Assembly (NCBI RefSeq): GCF_015904235.1
Contig: NZ_JADZLT010000041.1
Span: 1 to 53,569, forward strand
Direction: 5' to 3'
DNA: 53,569 nt
From: Methylobrevis albus
Lineage (GTDB): Bacteria; Pseudomonadota; Alphaproteobacteria; Rhizobiales; Pleomorphomonadaceae
The stretch's first letter is position 1, and every line of letters begins with the position of its first letter. The notes beneath the pieces were generated by a model. That model was not told where the DNA came from. It worked only from the letters and a program-made list of their open reading frames with translations, and searched no databases. Position numbers and translations under genes: made by a program. Shown in pieces: positions 36,868 to 45,671 of this stretch.

Positions 36868-39252
36868 ATGACGAGCGAGACGCACGACTGGATCTTTCTG
36901 GCCGCCGCCGCGCCGTTCCTCGCCGCCCTTGTCGCCCCCGTGCTGCACCGTCTGCTCGGCGCGCGGGCCGGATGGGTGCTCGCCCTCGTTCCCTTCGCGA
37001 TCTTTCTGCAGTTCGCCAGCCTCGTGCCGCTGGTCGCGGCCGGTGGCACCGCGACGGCGGCGGCCGACTGGCTGCCGGCCTACGGCGTCCGGCTCTCCTA
37101 TTTCATCGACGGCCTGTCGCTGGTCTTCGCGCTGCTGATCTCGGGCATCGGCACGCTGATCGTCGTCTACGCCGGCGGCTACCTCGCCGGCCATCCGCAG
37201 CTCGGGCGCTTCTTCTCGTTCATCCTGATGTTCATGGGCGCGATGCTCGGCCTCGTCATCGCCGACAACCTGATCGCCCTGTTCATCTACTGGGAACTGA
37301 CGTCGATCACCTCGTTCCTGCTGATCGGCTTCGACCATTCCCGCGCCGCCTCGCGCCGCGCCGCGCTGCAGGCGCTGCTCGTCACCGGCGGCGGCGGCCT
37401 CGCCCTGATGGCCGGCGTGTTGCTGATCGCCTCGGTCACCGGCACCAAGGAAATGTCCGAAGTGCTGGCGAGCGGCGACGTGCTGCGCAATTCGCTGCTC
37501 TACGTGCCGATCCTGCTGCTGGTGCTCGGCGGCGCCTTCACCAAGTCGGCGCAGTTCCCGTTCCACTTCTGGCTGCCCAATGCCATGGAGGCGCCGACCC
37601 CCGTGTCGGCCTATCTCCACAGCGCGACCATGGTGAAGGCCGGCGTCTATCTCCTGATGCGCCTGCAGCCGGTGCTCGGCGACACCGTGCTCTGGATGAC
37701 GATCCTGCCGCTGTTCGGCGCGGTGACGCTGCTGGTCGGCACGCTGCTCGCCGTGCGCCAGACCGACCTCAAGCTGATGCTCGCCTATACGACGGTCGCC
37801 TCGCTCGGCCTGCTCGTGCTGCTGACCGGCACCAGCAGCGAGAAGGCGATCGAAGGCGCGGTGCTCTATCTCTTCGCCCATTCGCTGTTCAAGGGTGCCC
37901 TGTTCATGGTCGCCGGCATCATCGACCACGAGGCCGGCACGCGTGACGTGACCAAGCTCGGCGGCCTGCGCAAACTGATGCCGATCACCTTCGCCGCCGC
38001 CCTGGTCGGCGCAATCTCGATGGCCGGCCTGCCGGTGATGATCGGCTTCGTCGCGAAGGAAGTGCTCTACGAGGGCCTGCTCGGCTCGAGCATCTGGCTG
38101 CTCGCCGCCGCCGTCGCCGGCAATGCGCTGATGCTGGTGATCGGCTTCGCCGTGGCGCTGAAGCCGTTCCTCGGTCCCGAGGTGCATACGCCCAAGCACG
38201 CCCACGAAGGGCCTCCGGCGCTCTGGCTCGGGCCGGTGGTGCTCGGCCTCGTCGGCCTCGCCTCGGCGCTCGCCGTCGGCACCACGGGCAGCCTGCTGCT
38301 CGGCCCGATGGCCGCCGCCGTCTTCGGCGGCCCGGTCGAGAGCGACCTGCATCTTATCCCGACCTACATCTCGGCGCCGCTGCTGCTGTCGATCCTCACG
38401 GTCATCCTCGGCGTCGGCGCCTTCCTCGCGCTCGACCGCCTGCGCGATCTCGTCGCCCGGGCGCTGAAGGTCATCGGCTGGGGCCCGGATCGCGGCTTCG
38501 ACCAGGTCGTCTCGGTCATCGTGCGATTCTCGGCCGTGCTGACCCGCTCGATCCAGGGCGGCCGGCTCGAGGTCTACATGACGGTGACGCTGGCACTCGT
38601 CGCGCTCACCTTGCTGCTGCCGATGGGCCTCACCGGCACCTGGCCCGCGATGCCGGCGATGCCCGAGCCGACCTTCTACGAGGCGGGCGTCATCCTGATC
38701 GCGCTGCTCGGCCTCGCGGCGGTGGTTGCCGCGCGCACGCGCCTCACCGCCATCGTCTCGCTCGGCATCCAGGGCTTTGCCGTGGCGCTGATCTTCATGC
38801 TGTTCGGCGCGCCGGACCTGTCGTTCACGCAGTTCATGGTCGAGACGCTGTCGGTGGTGATCCTGACGCTGGCGATGACCCGGCTCAATCTCGCCGAGCG
38901 CGACCACCGCCCGAGCAGCCAGCGCCTGCTCGATGGCACCATCGCGATCACCTGCGGCGCCGGCTTCGGCCTGATTCTGCTCGCCGTGACGCAGCAGGCC
39001 TTCGACCGCCGCCTGACCGACTTCTTCGACGCCTACAGCCGCACCATCGCGCACGGCCGCAACGTCGTGAACGTCATCATCGTCGATTTCCGCGGCCTCG
39101 ACACGCTGGGTGAGATCGCCGTGGTGATGATCACCGGCCTCGCGATCCTCGCCGTCGTGCGCCTCAGCGGCCGCCGGCGCGTGCCGGTGGTGCCCGAGCC
39201 GGAGCAGGTCGTGGCGTCGCGCCACAGCCGGGGAGCGGAGACCGTCCGATGA
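36868..39252 (+). CDS. mnhA: Mrp Na+(K+)/H+ antiporter subunit A
   Basis: A 794-residue polytopic inner-membrane protein, the largest subunit of the Mrp complex, which exports Na+ or K+ in exchange for protons. It is homologous to respiratory complex I subunit NuoL: lysines and glutamates of the antiporter core lie in [35 protein letters not shown] and [18 protein letters not shown]. The C terminus adds the MbhD/MbhE-like region ([39 protein letters not shown]). GGCGGAG precedes the ATG. It leads seven genes and overlaps mnhB by four bases. Confidence 0.95.
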   Translation: MTSETHDWIFLAAAAPFLAALVAPVLHRLLGARAGWVLALVPFAIFLQFASLVPLVAAGGTATAAADWLPAYGVRLSYFIDGLSLVFALLISGIGTLIVVYAGGYLAGHPQLGRFFSFILMFMGAMLGLVIADNLIALFIYWELTSITSFLLIGFDHSRAASRRAALQALLVTGGGGLALMAGVLLIASVTGTKEMSEVLASGDVLRNSLLYVPILLLVLGGAFTKSAQFPFHFWLPNAMEAPTPVSAYLHSATMVKAGVYLLMRLQPVLGDTVLWMTILPLFGAVTLLVGTLLAVRQTDLKLMLAYTTVASLGLLVLLTGTSSEKAIEGAVLYLFAHSLFKGALFMVAGIIDHEAGTRDVTKLGGLRKLMPITFAAALVGAISMAGLPVMIGFVAKEVLYEGLLGSSIWLLAAAVAGNALMLVIGFAVALKPFLGPEVHTPKHAHEGPPALWLGPVVLGLVGLASALAVGTTGSLLLGPMAAAVFGGPVESDLHLIPTYISAPLLLSILTVILGVGAFLALDRLRDLVARALKVIGWGPDRGFDQVVSVIVRFSAVLTRSIQGGRLEVYMTVTLALVALTLLLPMGLTGTWPAMPAMPEPTFYEAGVILIALLGLAAVVAARTRLTAIVSLGIQGFAVALIFMLFGAPDLSFTQFMVETLSVVILTLAMTRLNLAERDHRPSSQRLLDGTIAITCGAGFGLILLAVTQQAFDRRLTDFFDAYSRTIAHGRNVVNVIIVDFRGLDTLGEIAVVMITGLAILAVVRLSGRRRVPVVPEPEQVVASRHSRGAETVR

Positions 39253-39668
39253 GAACGCTGATCTTCCGCACCGTCGCGCCCTACATCGCCAGCCTGATGC
39301 TGCTGTTCTCGATCTTCGTGCTGCTGCGCGGCCACAACGATCCGGGCGGCGGTTTCATCGGCGGGCTGATCGGCGCGTCGGGCCTTGCGATCTACGGACT
39401 CGCCTGCGGCGTCGCCACCGTGCGCCGGGCGATCCGGGTGCATCCGATGTCGATCGCCGGCATCGGCCTGATCCTCGCCGCCCTTGCGGGCATCCTGTCG
39501 CTGCCGGCCGGCGTGCCGTTCATGACGGGGCTCTGGGTCTACCCGACCATTCTCGGCTCCGAGGCGGCGCTGTCGACGCCGATGCTGTTCGACATCGGGG
39601 TCTACTGCGTCGTGATGGGCGCGATCACCTCGATCGCGCTCTGCCTCGAAGAATACGACGGGGACTGA
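39249..39668 (+). CDS. mnhB: Mrp antiporter subunit B
   Basis: A 139-residue membrane protein with four hydrophobic segments. The signature [14 protein letters not shown] near residue 30 and the motif [28 protein letters not shown] (read as [18 protein letters not shown]) are diagnostic of MnhB. It overlaps mnhA by ATGA and is followed after four bases by mnhC. It stays separate from subunit A, unlike the fused AB proteins of many rhizobial Pha systems. Confidence 0.93.
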   Translation: MRTLIFRTVAPYIASLMLLFSIFVLLRGHNDPGGGFIGGLIGASGLAIYGLACGVATVRRAIRVHPMSIAGIGLILAALAGILSLPAGVPFMTGLWVYPTILGSEAALSTPMLFDIGVYCVVMGAITSIALCLEEYDGD

Positions 39669-39672
39669 TCGC

Positions 39673-40050
39673 ATGGAGACCGCTCTCGCCGGCCTCGTCG
39701 CCGCCTTCTTCGCCACCAGCATCTACCTGCTGCTGTCGCGCCACCTGATCCGCGTGCTGATCGGCGTCGCCATCCTCGGCAACGCCGTCAACCTGCTGCT
39801 GTTCACCAGCGGCCGGCTGACGCGTGAAGTGCCCGCCTTCATCGGCCTCGACGAGATGGTGCCGGCGCCCGGCGTCGCCAACGCGCTGCCGCAGGCGCTG
39901 ATCCTGACGGCGATCGTGATCTCGTTCTCCTTCTTCGCCTTCCTGCTCGTGCTCGGCTACCGCGCCTACCAGGAGCTCGGCACCGACGACACCAACGGCA
40001 TGCGCATCGCCGAACCGCGCAGCGAGCCGCCGCCTCCGATGGGATACTGA
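39673..40050 (+). CDS. mnhC: Mrp antiporter subunit C
   Basis: A 125-residue homologue of complex I subunit NuoK with three membrane helices. LIGVAILGNAVNLLLFTSGR carries the conserved segment with the NuoK-like pattern, and DPLPQALILTAIVI-type sequence appears as NALPQALILTAIVISFSFF. Required for assembly of the Mrp complex. The cytoplasmic C-terminal tail (about 25 residues) is hydrophilic. Confidence 0.93.
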   Translation: METALAGLVAAFFATSIYLLLSRHLIRVLIGVAILGNAVNLLLFTSGRLTREVPAFIGLDEMVPAPGVANALPQALILTAIVISFSFFAFLLVLGYRAYQELGTDDTNGMRIAEPRSEPPPPMGY

Positions 40051-40055
40051 CAGCG

Positions 40056-41660
40056 ATGGCGACCCCCGATCATGCCGCGACCGCCGTCGACCTGACCGCC
40101 GCCCTCGTCGCCGCCCCGATACCGGCGGCCGACTGGCTGGTGATCCTGCCCGTGCTGATTCCGATGGTGGCCGGCGCCATCGGCCTCGTGACGCGCTGGC
40201 GCTCGGGTCTGCAGTGGCATCTCGCGCTCGGCGCCCTGTCGCTGACCCTCGTCGTCGACGTGATGCTGCTCATCCGCGTCGCGACGGAAGGCCCGATCGT
40301 GATGGCGATGGGGCGCTGGCTGCCGCCCTTCGGCATCTCCTTCACCGCCGACGCCCTCGGCGCGACCTTCGCCGTCACCGCCGCCGTGGTCGCACTCGTC
40401 GCCACCTTCTACGCCCGCGACAGCTTCAACGTCTCCGAGCGGCGCTACGGCATCTTCCCGTTCCTGCTGCTGCTGATGGCCGGCGTCTCGGGGGCCTTCC
40501 TCACCGGCGACCTCTTCAACCTCTACGTCTGGTTCGAGGTGCTGCTGATCTCGTCCTTCGGCATGCTGGTGATGGGCTCGGAAAAGGCGCAGATCGACGG
40601 GACGATCAAATATGCCTTCCTGAACCTCGTCGCGACGACGCTGTTCCTGATCGCGATCGGCCTGCTCTACGGCGTGCTCGGCACGCTCAACATGGCCGAC
40701 ATCGTCGGCGCGGCGCAGCGCGCGCCGTCGTCGGCGCCGCTGATCGCCATCGCCTGCCTGTTCTTCTTCGCCTTCGCGATGAAGGCCGGCGCCTTCCCGG
40801 TCAACGCCTGGCTGCCGGCCTCCTACCACACGCCGCGCATCGTGGTGTCGGCGCTGTTCGCCGGCCTGCTGACCAAGGTCGGCGTCTACGCCCTGCTGCG
40901 CGTGCTGGTCATGCTGCTGCCGCGCCAGGCCGACGCCTTCAGCGGCCTCGTCGCCGTCATCGCGGCGCTGACCATGGTGCTCGGCGCGCTCGGCGCGCTG
41001 GCGCAGTCGGACTTCCGCCGCATGCTCGGCTACCTGATCATCTCCGGCATCGGCTCGATGCTGGTCGGCGTGGCGCTCGCCACCGAGGCGGCACTCACCG
41101 GCGCGATCGTCTATGCCGTGCACTCGATGCTGACGATGACGGCGCTCTACCTCATCGCCGGTGTCATGGCGGCGCGCGTCGACGGCAGCTTCGACCTCCG
41201 CCGCCTCGGCGGCCTCTACGGCGCCTCGCCGCTGCTCGCCGGGCTGTTCCTCGTGCTCGGGCTCTCGGTCGCCGGCCTGCCGCCGTTCTCGGGCTTCTGG
41301 CCGAAGCTGGTCCTCGTCGATGCCTCGCTCGCCGCCGGCTCGCGCATGCTCGCCTTCGCGATCCTCGCCACCGGCTTCCTGACCACGCTCGCCGTCGGCC
41401 GGGTCTGGCTCTACGCCTTCTGGCGTGGCGGCCCGGAAGGCACCGCCGACGGCACGCGCACCGTGCTCGGCCCCGCCGGCGACACGGCCGCCGCCGACCG
41501 CCGCGGCACGGCGCTGCTGCTGCCCGTGCTGGTGCTCGCCGCCGCCATCGTCGGCCTCGGGCTCTGGCCGGCGCCGCTCTACGATTTTGCCGGCGTGGCC
41601 GCACGCGGCCTGATCGATCCCACCGCCTATATCGGCGCGGTCTTCGGGGGCCTGCAATGA
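40056..41660 (+). CDS. mnhD: Mrp antiporter subunit D
   Basis: A 534-residue proton-translocating membrane protein of the NuoL/M/N family with about 14 helices. The key charged positions lie in LYVWFEVLLISSFGMLV (glutamate in helix 5) and AMKAGAFPVNAWLPASYHTP (lysine in helix 7), with a further lysine in LLTKVGVYALLR. With subunit A it forms the ion-moving core. It starts five bases after mnhC. Confidence 0.95.
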   Translation: MATPDHAATAVDLTAALVAAPIPAADWLVILPVLIPMVAGAIGLVTRWRSGLQWHLALGALSLTLVVDVMLLIRVATEGPIVMAMGRWLPPFGISFTADALGATFAVTAAVVALVATFYARDSFNVSERRYGIFPFLLLLMAGVSGAFLTGDLFNLYVWFEVLLISSFGMLVMGSEKAQIDGTIKYAFLNLVATTLFLIAIGLLYGVLGTLNMADIVGAAQRAPSSAPLIAIACLFFFAFAMKAGAFPVNAWLPASYHTPRIVVSALFAGLLTKVGVYALLRVLVMLLPRQADAFSGLVAVIAALTMVLGALGALAQSDFRRMLGYLIISGIGSMLVGVALATEAALTGAIVYAVHSMLTMTALYLIAGVMAARVDGSFDLRRLGGLYGASPLLAGLFLVLGLSVAGLPPFSGFWPKLVLVDASLAAGSRMLAFAILATGFLTTLAVGRVWLYAFWRGGPEGTADGTRTVLGPAGDTAAADRRGTALLLPVLVLAAAIVGLGLWPAPLYDFAGVAARGLIDPTAYIGAVFGGLQ

Positions 41661-41697
41661 TGCCGAGCGCGCCCATCCTGATCCGCGGGAGCCAACC

Positions 41698-42174
41698 ATG
41701 AACGGCCTGCGCCTCGCCAACCTCGTCTTCATGCTGCTCTGGGCGACGATCACCGAGAGCTTCTCGCCGGCCAACCTCGTGCTCGGCTTCCTGCTCTCCG
41801 TGCTCGTGCTCTACGTGGTGCGCGAACCGGTCGGCCAGATCGGCTATCTCCGCCGCACCCGCCTGATCTTCGGGCTGATCGGCATGTTCCTGCGCGAGCT
41901 GATGCTGTCGGCGATCAAGGTCGCCAAGGTGCTGATGCGTCGCGACATGCGGCTCAATCCCGGCTTCTTCGCCTATCCGCTCACCGTCGACCGCGACTTC
42001 GAGATCACGCTGCTGGCGAACCTCATCACCCTGACGCCGGGCACCATGAGCGTCGACGTCTCCGACGACCGCAAGACCATCTTCATCCACGCCATCGACG
42101 TTCCCGACGTCGATGCGGCGATCGCGGATATCCGCAACAGCTTCGAGGCGAAGATCCTGGAGACGTTCCGATGA
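41698..42174 (+). CDS. mnhE: Mrp antiporter subunit E
   Basis: A 158-residue membrane protein with two N-terminal hydrophobic segments and a soluble C-terminal domain. The pattern [20 protein letters not shown] and [17 protein letters not shown] is typical of MnhE. It begins 37 bases after mnhD, the largest gap in the operon, and its stop overlaps mnhF by ATGA. Confidence 0.92.
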   Translation: MNGLRLANLVFMLLWATITESFSPANLVLGFLLSVLVLYVVREPVGQIGYLRRTRLIFGLIGMFLRELMLSAIKVAKVLMRRDMRLNPGFFAYPLTVDRDFEITLLANLITLTPGTMSVDVSDDRKTIFIHAIDVPDVDAAIADIRNSFEAKILETFR

Positions 42175-42545
42175 TTGCGGCCGGCTTTCTCGACTTCTGC
42201 CTCGCCGTCACGCTGGGACTGCTCGTCCTCGCCTTCCTGATGGTCGTGCTGCGCATCCTGCTCGGCCCGACGCTGCCGGACCGGATCGCCGCGCTCGACA
42301 TGCTGGTCGCGATCGGTATCGGCTTCATCGCCACCATCGGCATCAAGTCGGGCTTCTATCTCTACATCGACATCGCGATCGCCCTCGGCCTCGTCGGCTT
42401 CCTCGCCACCGTCGCCTTCGCGCGTTTCGTGCTGACCCGCGGCAAGGCGGGTGATGCGGCGCCCGGCGAAAAGGTGGCGAAACCCCGGCAGGCGGAGGTG
42501 CGCGGCGCACCGGCGACGCGCCGACCCGGCGGAAAGGCACGTTGA
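42171..42545 (+). CDS. mnhF: Mrp antiporter subunit F
   Basis: A 124-residue protein with three membrane helices and the MnhF signature [20 protein letters not shown]. The last 35 residues are hydrophilic and basic, longer than is typical for the family. The gene overlaps mnhE by four bases and its stop overlaps the start of mnhG. Confidence 0.92.
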   Translation: MIAAGFLDFCLAVTLGLLVLAFLMVVLRILLGPTLPDRIAALDMLVAIGIGFIATIGIKSGFYLYIDIAIALGLVGFLATVAFARFVLTRGKAGDAAPGEKVAKPRQAEVRGAPATRRPGGKAR

Positions 42546-42922
42546 TGGAACTCCTGCAGAACATCCTGGTTGGGTTGCTGCTGCTGGCGGGCGGCGGATT
42601 CGCCTTCTTCGGGGCGGTCGGCGTGCTGCGCTTTCCCGATGTCTACACGCGCATGCATGCGGCGAGTAAGTCCGGCACGGTCGGCTCCGGCCTGCTGCTG
42701 CTCGCCGTCGCGGTCTATGCCGGCGACCTCGGCGTCGCGATCCGTTGCCTCGCGGCGATCGTGTTCCTGCTGCTGACGGCCCCCGTCGCGGCGCATCTCC
42801 TGTCGCGGGCGGCCTATCTCGCCGGCTACAAGCCGGACCCCTCGACCCGGCTCGACGCCTATGGCCCCGCCCTGCGCCGCCAGCGGCGCAGCGCCGCCGC
42901 GGCCGAGAACGAGCCCGGCTGA
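42545..42922 (+). CDS. mnhG: Mrp antiporter subunit G
   Basis: A 125-residue last subunit with three membrane helices and the diagnostic GAVGVLRFPDVYTRMHAASKSGTVG (here LRFPDVYTRMHAASKSGT). The ATG at 42545 overlaps the mnhF stop (TGATG); a TTG one codon earlier is less likely. The tail after the last helix is basic. It completes a full seven-gene set, so the antiporter should be functional. Confidence 0.93.
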   Translation: MELLQNILVGLLLLAGGGFAFFGAVGVLRFPDVYTRMHAASKSGTVGSGLLLLAVAVYAGDLGVAIRCLAAIVFLLLTAPVAAHLLSRAAYLAGYKPDPSTRLDAYGPALRRQRRSAAAAENEPG

Positions 42923-43356
42923 CAGATCGCCCGGGCAGTGGTTCGTTCGGCTGCGCGTCTGGTGAAATGCGGCCATGCTTGTTGCGCATGGCGGTTTCGA
43001 CTCGCCGTGGTCGCCGGCCCGAGGGCGATCCGGCGCGATTGCAGCCGGAACTGCCAAATTCCGCGGCTTTCCGCAGCCCGACTATCCGCCTATTCGCTGG
43101 ATCGACGCGCCAAATCCTCCAATTGTGGCCGAACAGCTTTCGATCGGGTGGAAATTCGGTCGAAACAACAGAAAACCATGCCTCGAGGTCTTGTCTTCTC
43201 AAGCAGAAAGCGCTACTTCGAAGCAACGCCAAATAAGCGCAGGTCCACGCCTGATGCGCGAATGTCGAGGCGGCGGCACCTCAGAGTGCTTTTCTGCCCG
43301 GTCATGGTTTCCAGAACCGGCGGGCAGGTTTACCAACAGCAAGGATCAAGCGCGAG
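42923..43356. other. Spacer upstream of mucR
   Basis: No gene is visible in these 434 bases. Composition becomes AT-richer from about 43040, as expected for a long promoter region; MucR-type regulators often bind AT-rich DNA and control their own genes. I cannot place a specific promoter. Confidence 0.4.
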
Positions 43357-43776
43357 ATGACCGATATGAGCGATAACGGAGCCGTGATCGATTTGGCCGC
43401 CGAGATTGTTGCCGCCTATGTGAGCAACAATACGGTTCCTGCGTCGGAACTCCCGTCGCTGATTTTCGAAGTCGTGGGAGCGCTGAACCGCGTCCACGGC
43501 GGCCCGGTCGAATCCGAGCCGGAGCCCGTCAAGCCGGCGGTTCCGCTGAAGAAGTCGGTCACGCCGGACTACATCATCTGTCTCGAGGACGGCAAGAAGT
43601 TCAAGTCGCTGAAGCGTCACCTGCGCACGCACTACAACCTCTCGCCGGAAGAGTACCGCGAGAAGTGGGGCCTGCCGGCCGACTACCCGATGGTCGCCCC
43701 GAACTACGCCGCGGCGCGCTCCGAGCTCGCCAAGAAGATGGGCCTCGGCCAGCAGCGCCGCCGCACCACCCGCTGA
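43357..43776 (+). CDS. mucR: MucR/Ros family zinc-finger regulator
   Basis: A 139-residue global DNA-binding regulator, in rhizobia and brucellae controlling exopolysaccharide, motility and virulence or symbiosis genes. The single zinc finger uses C75, D78, H88 and H92 (CLEDGKKFKSLKRHLRTHY), the CDHH variant in which aspartate replaces the second cysteine. The conserved downstream segment LSPEEYREKWGLPADYPMVA and the N-terminal oligomerisation helix (VIDLAAEIVAAYVSNN) are intact. A second ATG at codon 4 is possible. The hairpin at 43833-43861 follows. Confidence 0.95.
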   Translation: MTDMSDNGAVIDLAAEIVAAYVSNNTVPASELPSLIFEVVGALNRVHGGPVESEPEPVKPAVPLKKSVTPDYIICLEDGKKFKSLKRHLRTHYNLSPEEYREKWGLPADYPMVAPNYAAARSELAKKMGLGQQRRRTTR

Positions 43777-43832
43777 GCGACCGGCGCCGGGGAGATCCCG
43801 GGGCGAGGTTGGCTGAACGGACCTGAATTTGC

Positions 43833-43861
43833 GAAAGCCGCGGACATCGTCCGCGGCTTTC
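43833..43861 (+). terminator. Terminator-like hairpin after mucR
   Basis: A 13-bp perfect stem (GAAAGCCGCGGAC with its complement) and ATC loop lies 57 bases past the mucR stop. The stem ends in TTTC but has no long T-run after it. Confidence 0.65.
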
Positions 43862-43938
43862 GTCGTTGGGGGGGGCGGAACAGACTGGCGGCGGAGCGCC
43901 CGGCGGCGCGGTGGGCGATGCATCGACCCTTGTCTGGG

Positions 43939-44061
43939 CCGTCATCCCCGCGAAAGCGGGGATCCAACGCGCCGTGCATGCGAGCTCTCGGTTGAGAACC
44001 GTCCTATCCAGGGGCACCCGTCCCGCGGATAGTTGGATCCCCGCTTTCGCGGGGATGACGG
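43939..44061. repeat. Dispersed inverted repeat, copy 1 (CCCCGCGAAAGCGGGG type)
   Basis: Perfect 30-base arms at 43939-43968 and 44032-44061 flank a 63-base spacer; each arm also folds on itself (CCCCGC-GAAA-GCGGGG). A second copy is at 51887-52012. Confidence 0.9.
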
Positions 44062-44080
44062 CGGAGAGGATTGTGGCCCC

Positions 44081-44597
44081 ACCCCTCCCGACCCGGCCTT
44101 CGGCCGGGCCACCCCTGCTTCGGAGCCGCGGGTTTCCTCCGCCTGCCCTGCAGCCCCACGAGGGGGAGGGATTTTTCCAGCCGCATCGTCGCAAGCAAGC
44201 CGCCACCCCTCCACCCCCGCTGTCGCTCCTCGCCCCGCCTTGGCGCCGCAGTGCGGCACAGACGGACGTTGATGGCTTCGCCGAGCCGTAGAGGGGGCAC
44301 ATCCCTCCCCCTTGTGGGGAGGGTGGCTCGCGGAGCGAGCCGGGAGGGGTACGGCCTCTCCGCGAGTTTCGAACGGTAGTGTTTGGTGAACCGCTGCACC
44401 CCTCCCGACCCGGCCTCCGGCCGGGCCACCCCTGCTTCGGAGCCGCGGGTCTCCTCCGCCTGCGCCGCAGCCCCACAAGGGGGAGGGATGTTTCCAACTG
44501 CATCGTCGCAAGCTAGCGGCCACCCCGCCATCACCCCCCGCCCTCCCTCGGCGCCGCGGCGCGGCGGAGGCGGTCGTTGATGGCTTCGCCGAGGCCG
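44081..44597. repeat. Direct duplication covering the tsaC tail and adjoining repeat
   Basis: Unit 1 (about 44081-44289) and unit 2 (about 44398-44597) are roughly 85-90 percent alike by eye. Unit 2 ends inside the last codons of the Sua5/TsaC gene, and unit 1 holds a diverged copy of that coding tail. Between them (44297-44352) lies an inverted piece of the same repeat family. No intact gene is present in 43777-44530. Confidence 0.75.
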
Positions 44598-45523
44598 TGC
44601 GCGGGGATCGGCGCGACGGCGATGGTGGCGGCGCCGGCGGCATCCAGCCGGCGCAGGGCGGCGAAGAGGTTGGCGGCGGCCTCGGTGAGGTCGAAGGTGG
44701 CGCTGAGTGTTTCGGCGGGGCCCGTGACCCCGGCGGGCAGCGGGCCGAAACCGAGGAAGGCTTCGCTCGGCCGGGGCGCCGCAGCATCGAGGCGGACCCG
44801 GGCGGCGGGGGCGTAGTGCGAGGACAGCAGCCCGGGCGCGACGGGGGCGACGTCGTCGGTCACCGGCGTATCATCGAGGGGCGCGCCGAGCACCGCCTCC
44901 AGCGCCGCCCGGTCGATGCCGCCGTGCCGTAGCAGGCGAGCGACGGGGCCGGTGAGGTCGAGGATGGTCGATTCGAGGCCGACGGCGGTCGGCCCGCCGT
45001 CGAGGATCATCGCGATGCGGCCGTCGAGATCGGCGGCGACATGGGCGGCCGTGGTCGGGCTGACGTGGCCGGAGCGGTTGGCGCTCGGGGCTGCGAGCGG
45101 CCGGCCGGAAGCCTGCAGCAGGGCGCGGGCGACTTCATGGTCGGGCACCCGGAGCGCCACGCTGCCGAGGCCGGCGGTGACGAGGTCGGAGAGGCCGGCG
45201 TCGTTCCGCTTCGGCAGCACCAGCGTCAGCGCGCCGGGCCAGAAGGCGGCGGCGAGCCGCGCGGCGCGCGGGTCGAACACGGCGAAGCGTGCCGCGGCCT
45301 CCGCCGACGGCAGGTGCACGATCAGCGGGTTGAACGACGGGCGCCCCTTGGCCGCATAGATACCGGCGACGGCGCGCCCGTTGGTCGCATCGCCGCCGAG
45401 GCCGTAGACGGTTTCGGTCGGAAAGGCGACGAGGTCTCCGGCGGCGAGATGGGCCGCCGCCACCGCGATCGCGGCATCGTCGGCGGCGGCGAGGATCGTT
45501 CGGGGGGTTGCGGCCGTGGTCAC
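44531..45523 (-). CDS. tsaC: Threonylcarbamoyl-AMP synthase (Sua5 type)
   Basis: Makes threonylcarbamoyl-AMP from threonine, bicarbonate and ATP, the first step of the t6A modification at position 37 of tRNAs reading ANN codons. The 330-residue protein has a YrdC domain (AFPTETVYGLGGDATN, KGRPSFNPLIVHL, SANRSGHVSPTTA) and the extra C-terminal Sua5 domain from about residue 215, including SSHYAPAARVRLDA. The start is probably the GTG at 45523 behind GAGGAG; no suitable ATG lies nearby. The last 20 codons lie in a duplicated segment (44081-44597). Confidence 0.9.
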   Translation of the reverse strand: MTTAATPRTILAAADDAAIAVAAAHLAAGDLVAFPTETVYGLGGDATNGRAVAGIYAAKGRPSFNPLIVHLPSAEAAARFAVFDPRAARLAAAFWPGALTLVLPKRNDAGLSDLVTAGLGSVALRVPDHEVARALLQASGRPLAAPSANRSGHVSPTTAAHVAADLDGRIAMILDGGPTAVGLESTILDLTGPVARLLRHGGIDRAALEAVLGAPLDDTPVTDDVAPVAPGLLSSHYAPAARVRLDAAAPRPSEAFLGFGPLPAGVTGPAETLSATFDLTEAAANLFAALRRLDAAGAATIAVAPIPAHGLGEAINDRLRRAAAPREGGG

Positions 45524-45671
45524 GATCCGGTCTGGTCTCCTCGCCGTCCGGGTGTCGTCGCGCCGGGCGGCCTGTCGGCGTTGTTTGACGCCGTGGGCGA
45601 GGCCGGTCAAGCCATCGGCCGACGGGACGGCGCGCCGCCCGGCGGGCGACCAGCAGGTGGAGTGGAAAGAG

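Noticed and set aside
36701..36871. A 56-codon frame bridging the GNAT gene and mnhA, with ATGA-type overlaps at both ends
   Set aside because: The overlaps are suggestive, but the Arg-rich translation has no domain or ribosome site and the region is the expected place for the mnh promoter.
36604..39225. An 873-codon open frame antisense to mnhA, rich in Arg, His, Asp, Glu and Gln
   Set aside because: It is the mirror of a strongly conserved membrane gene in high-GC DNA; the composition is typical of antisense frames and no domain is seen.
39966..41774. A 602-codon antisense frame across mnhD
   Set aside because: Same reason; the plus-strand mnhD is unmistakable.
42745..43236. A 163-codon frame overlapping mnhG and the mucR spacer
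   Set aside because: Its first half is a shifted reading of mnhG and the rest has no recognisable protein.
43939..44061. Repeated 30-base units resembling CRISPR repeats
   Set aside because: There are only two arms in opposite orientation, no series of direct repeats with spacers, and no cas genes.
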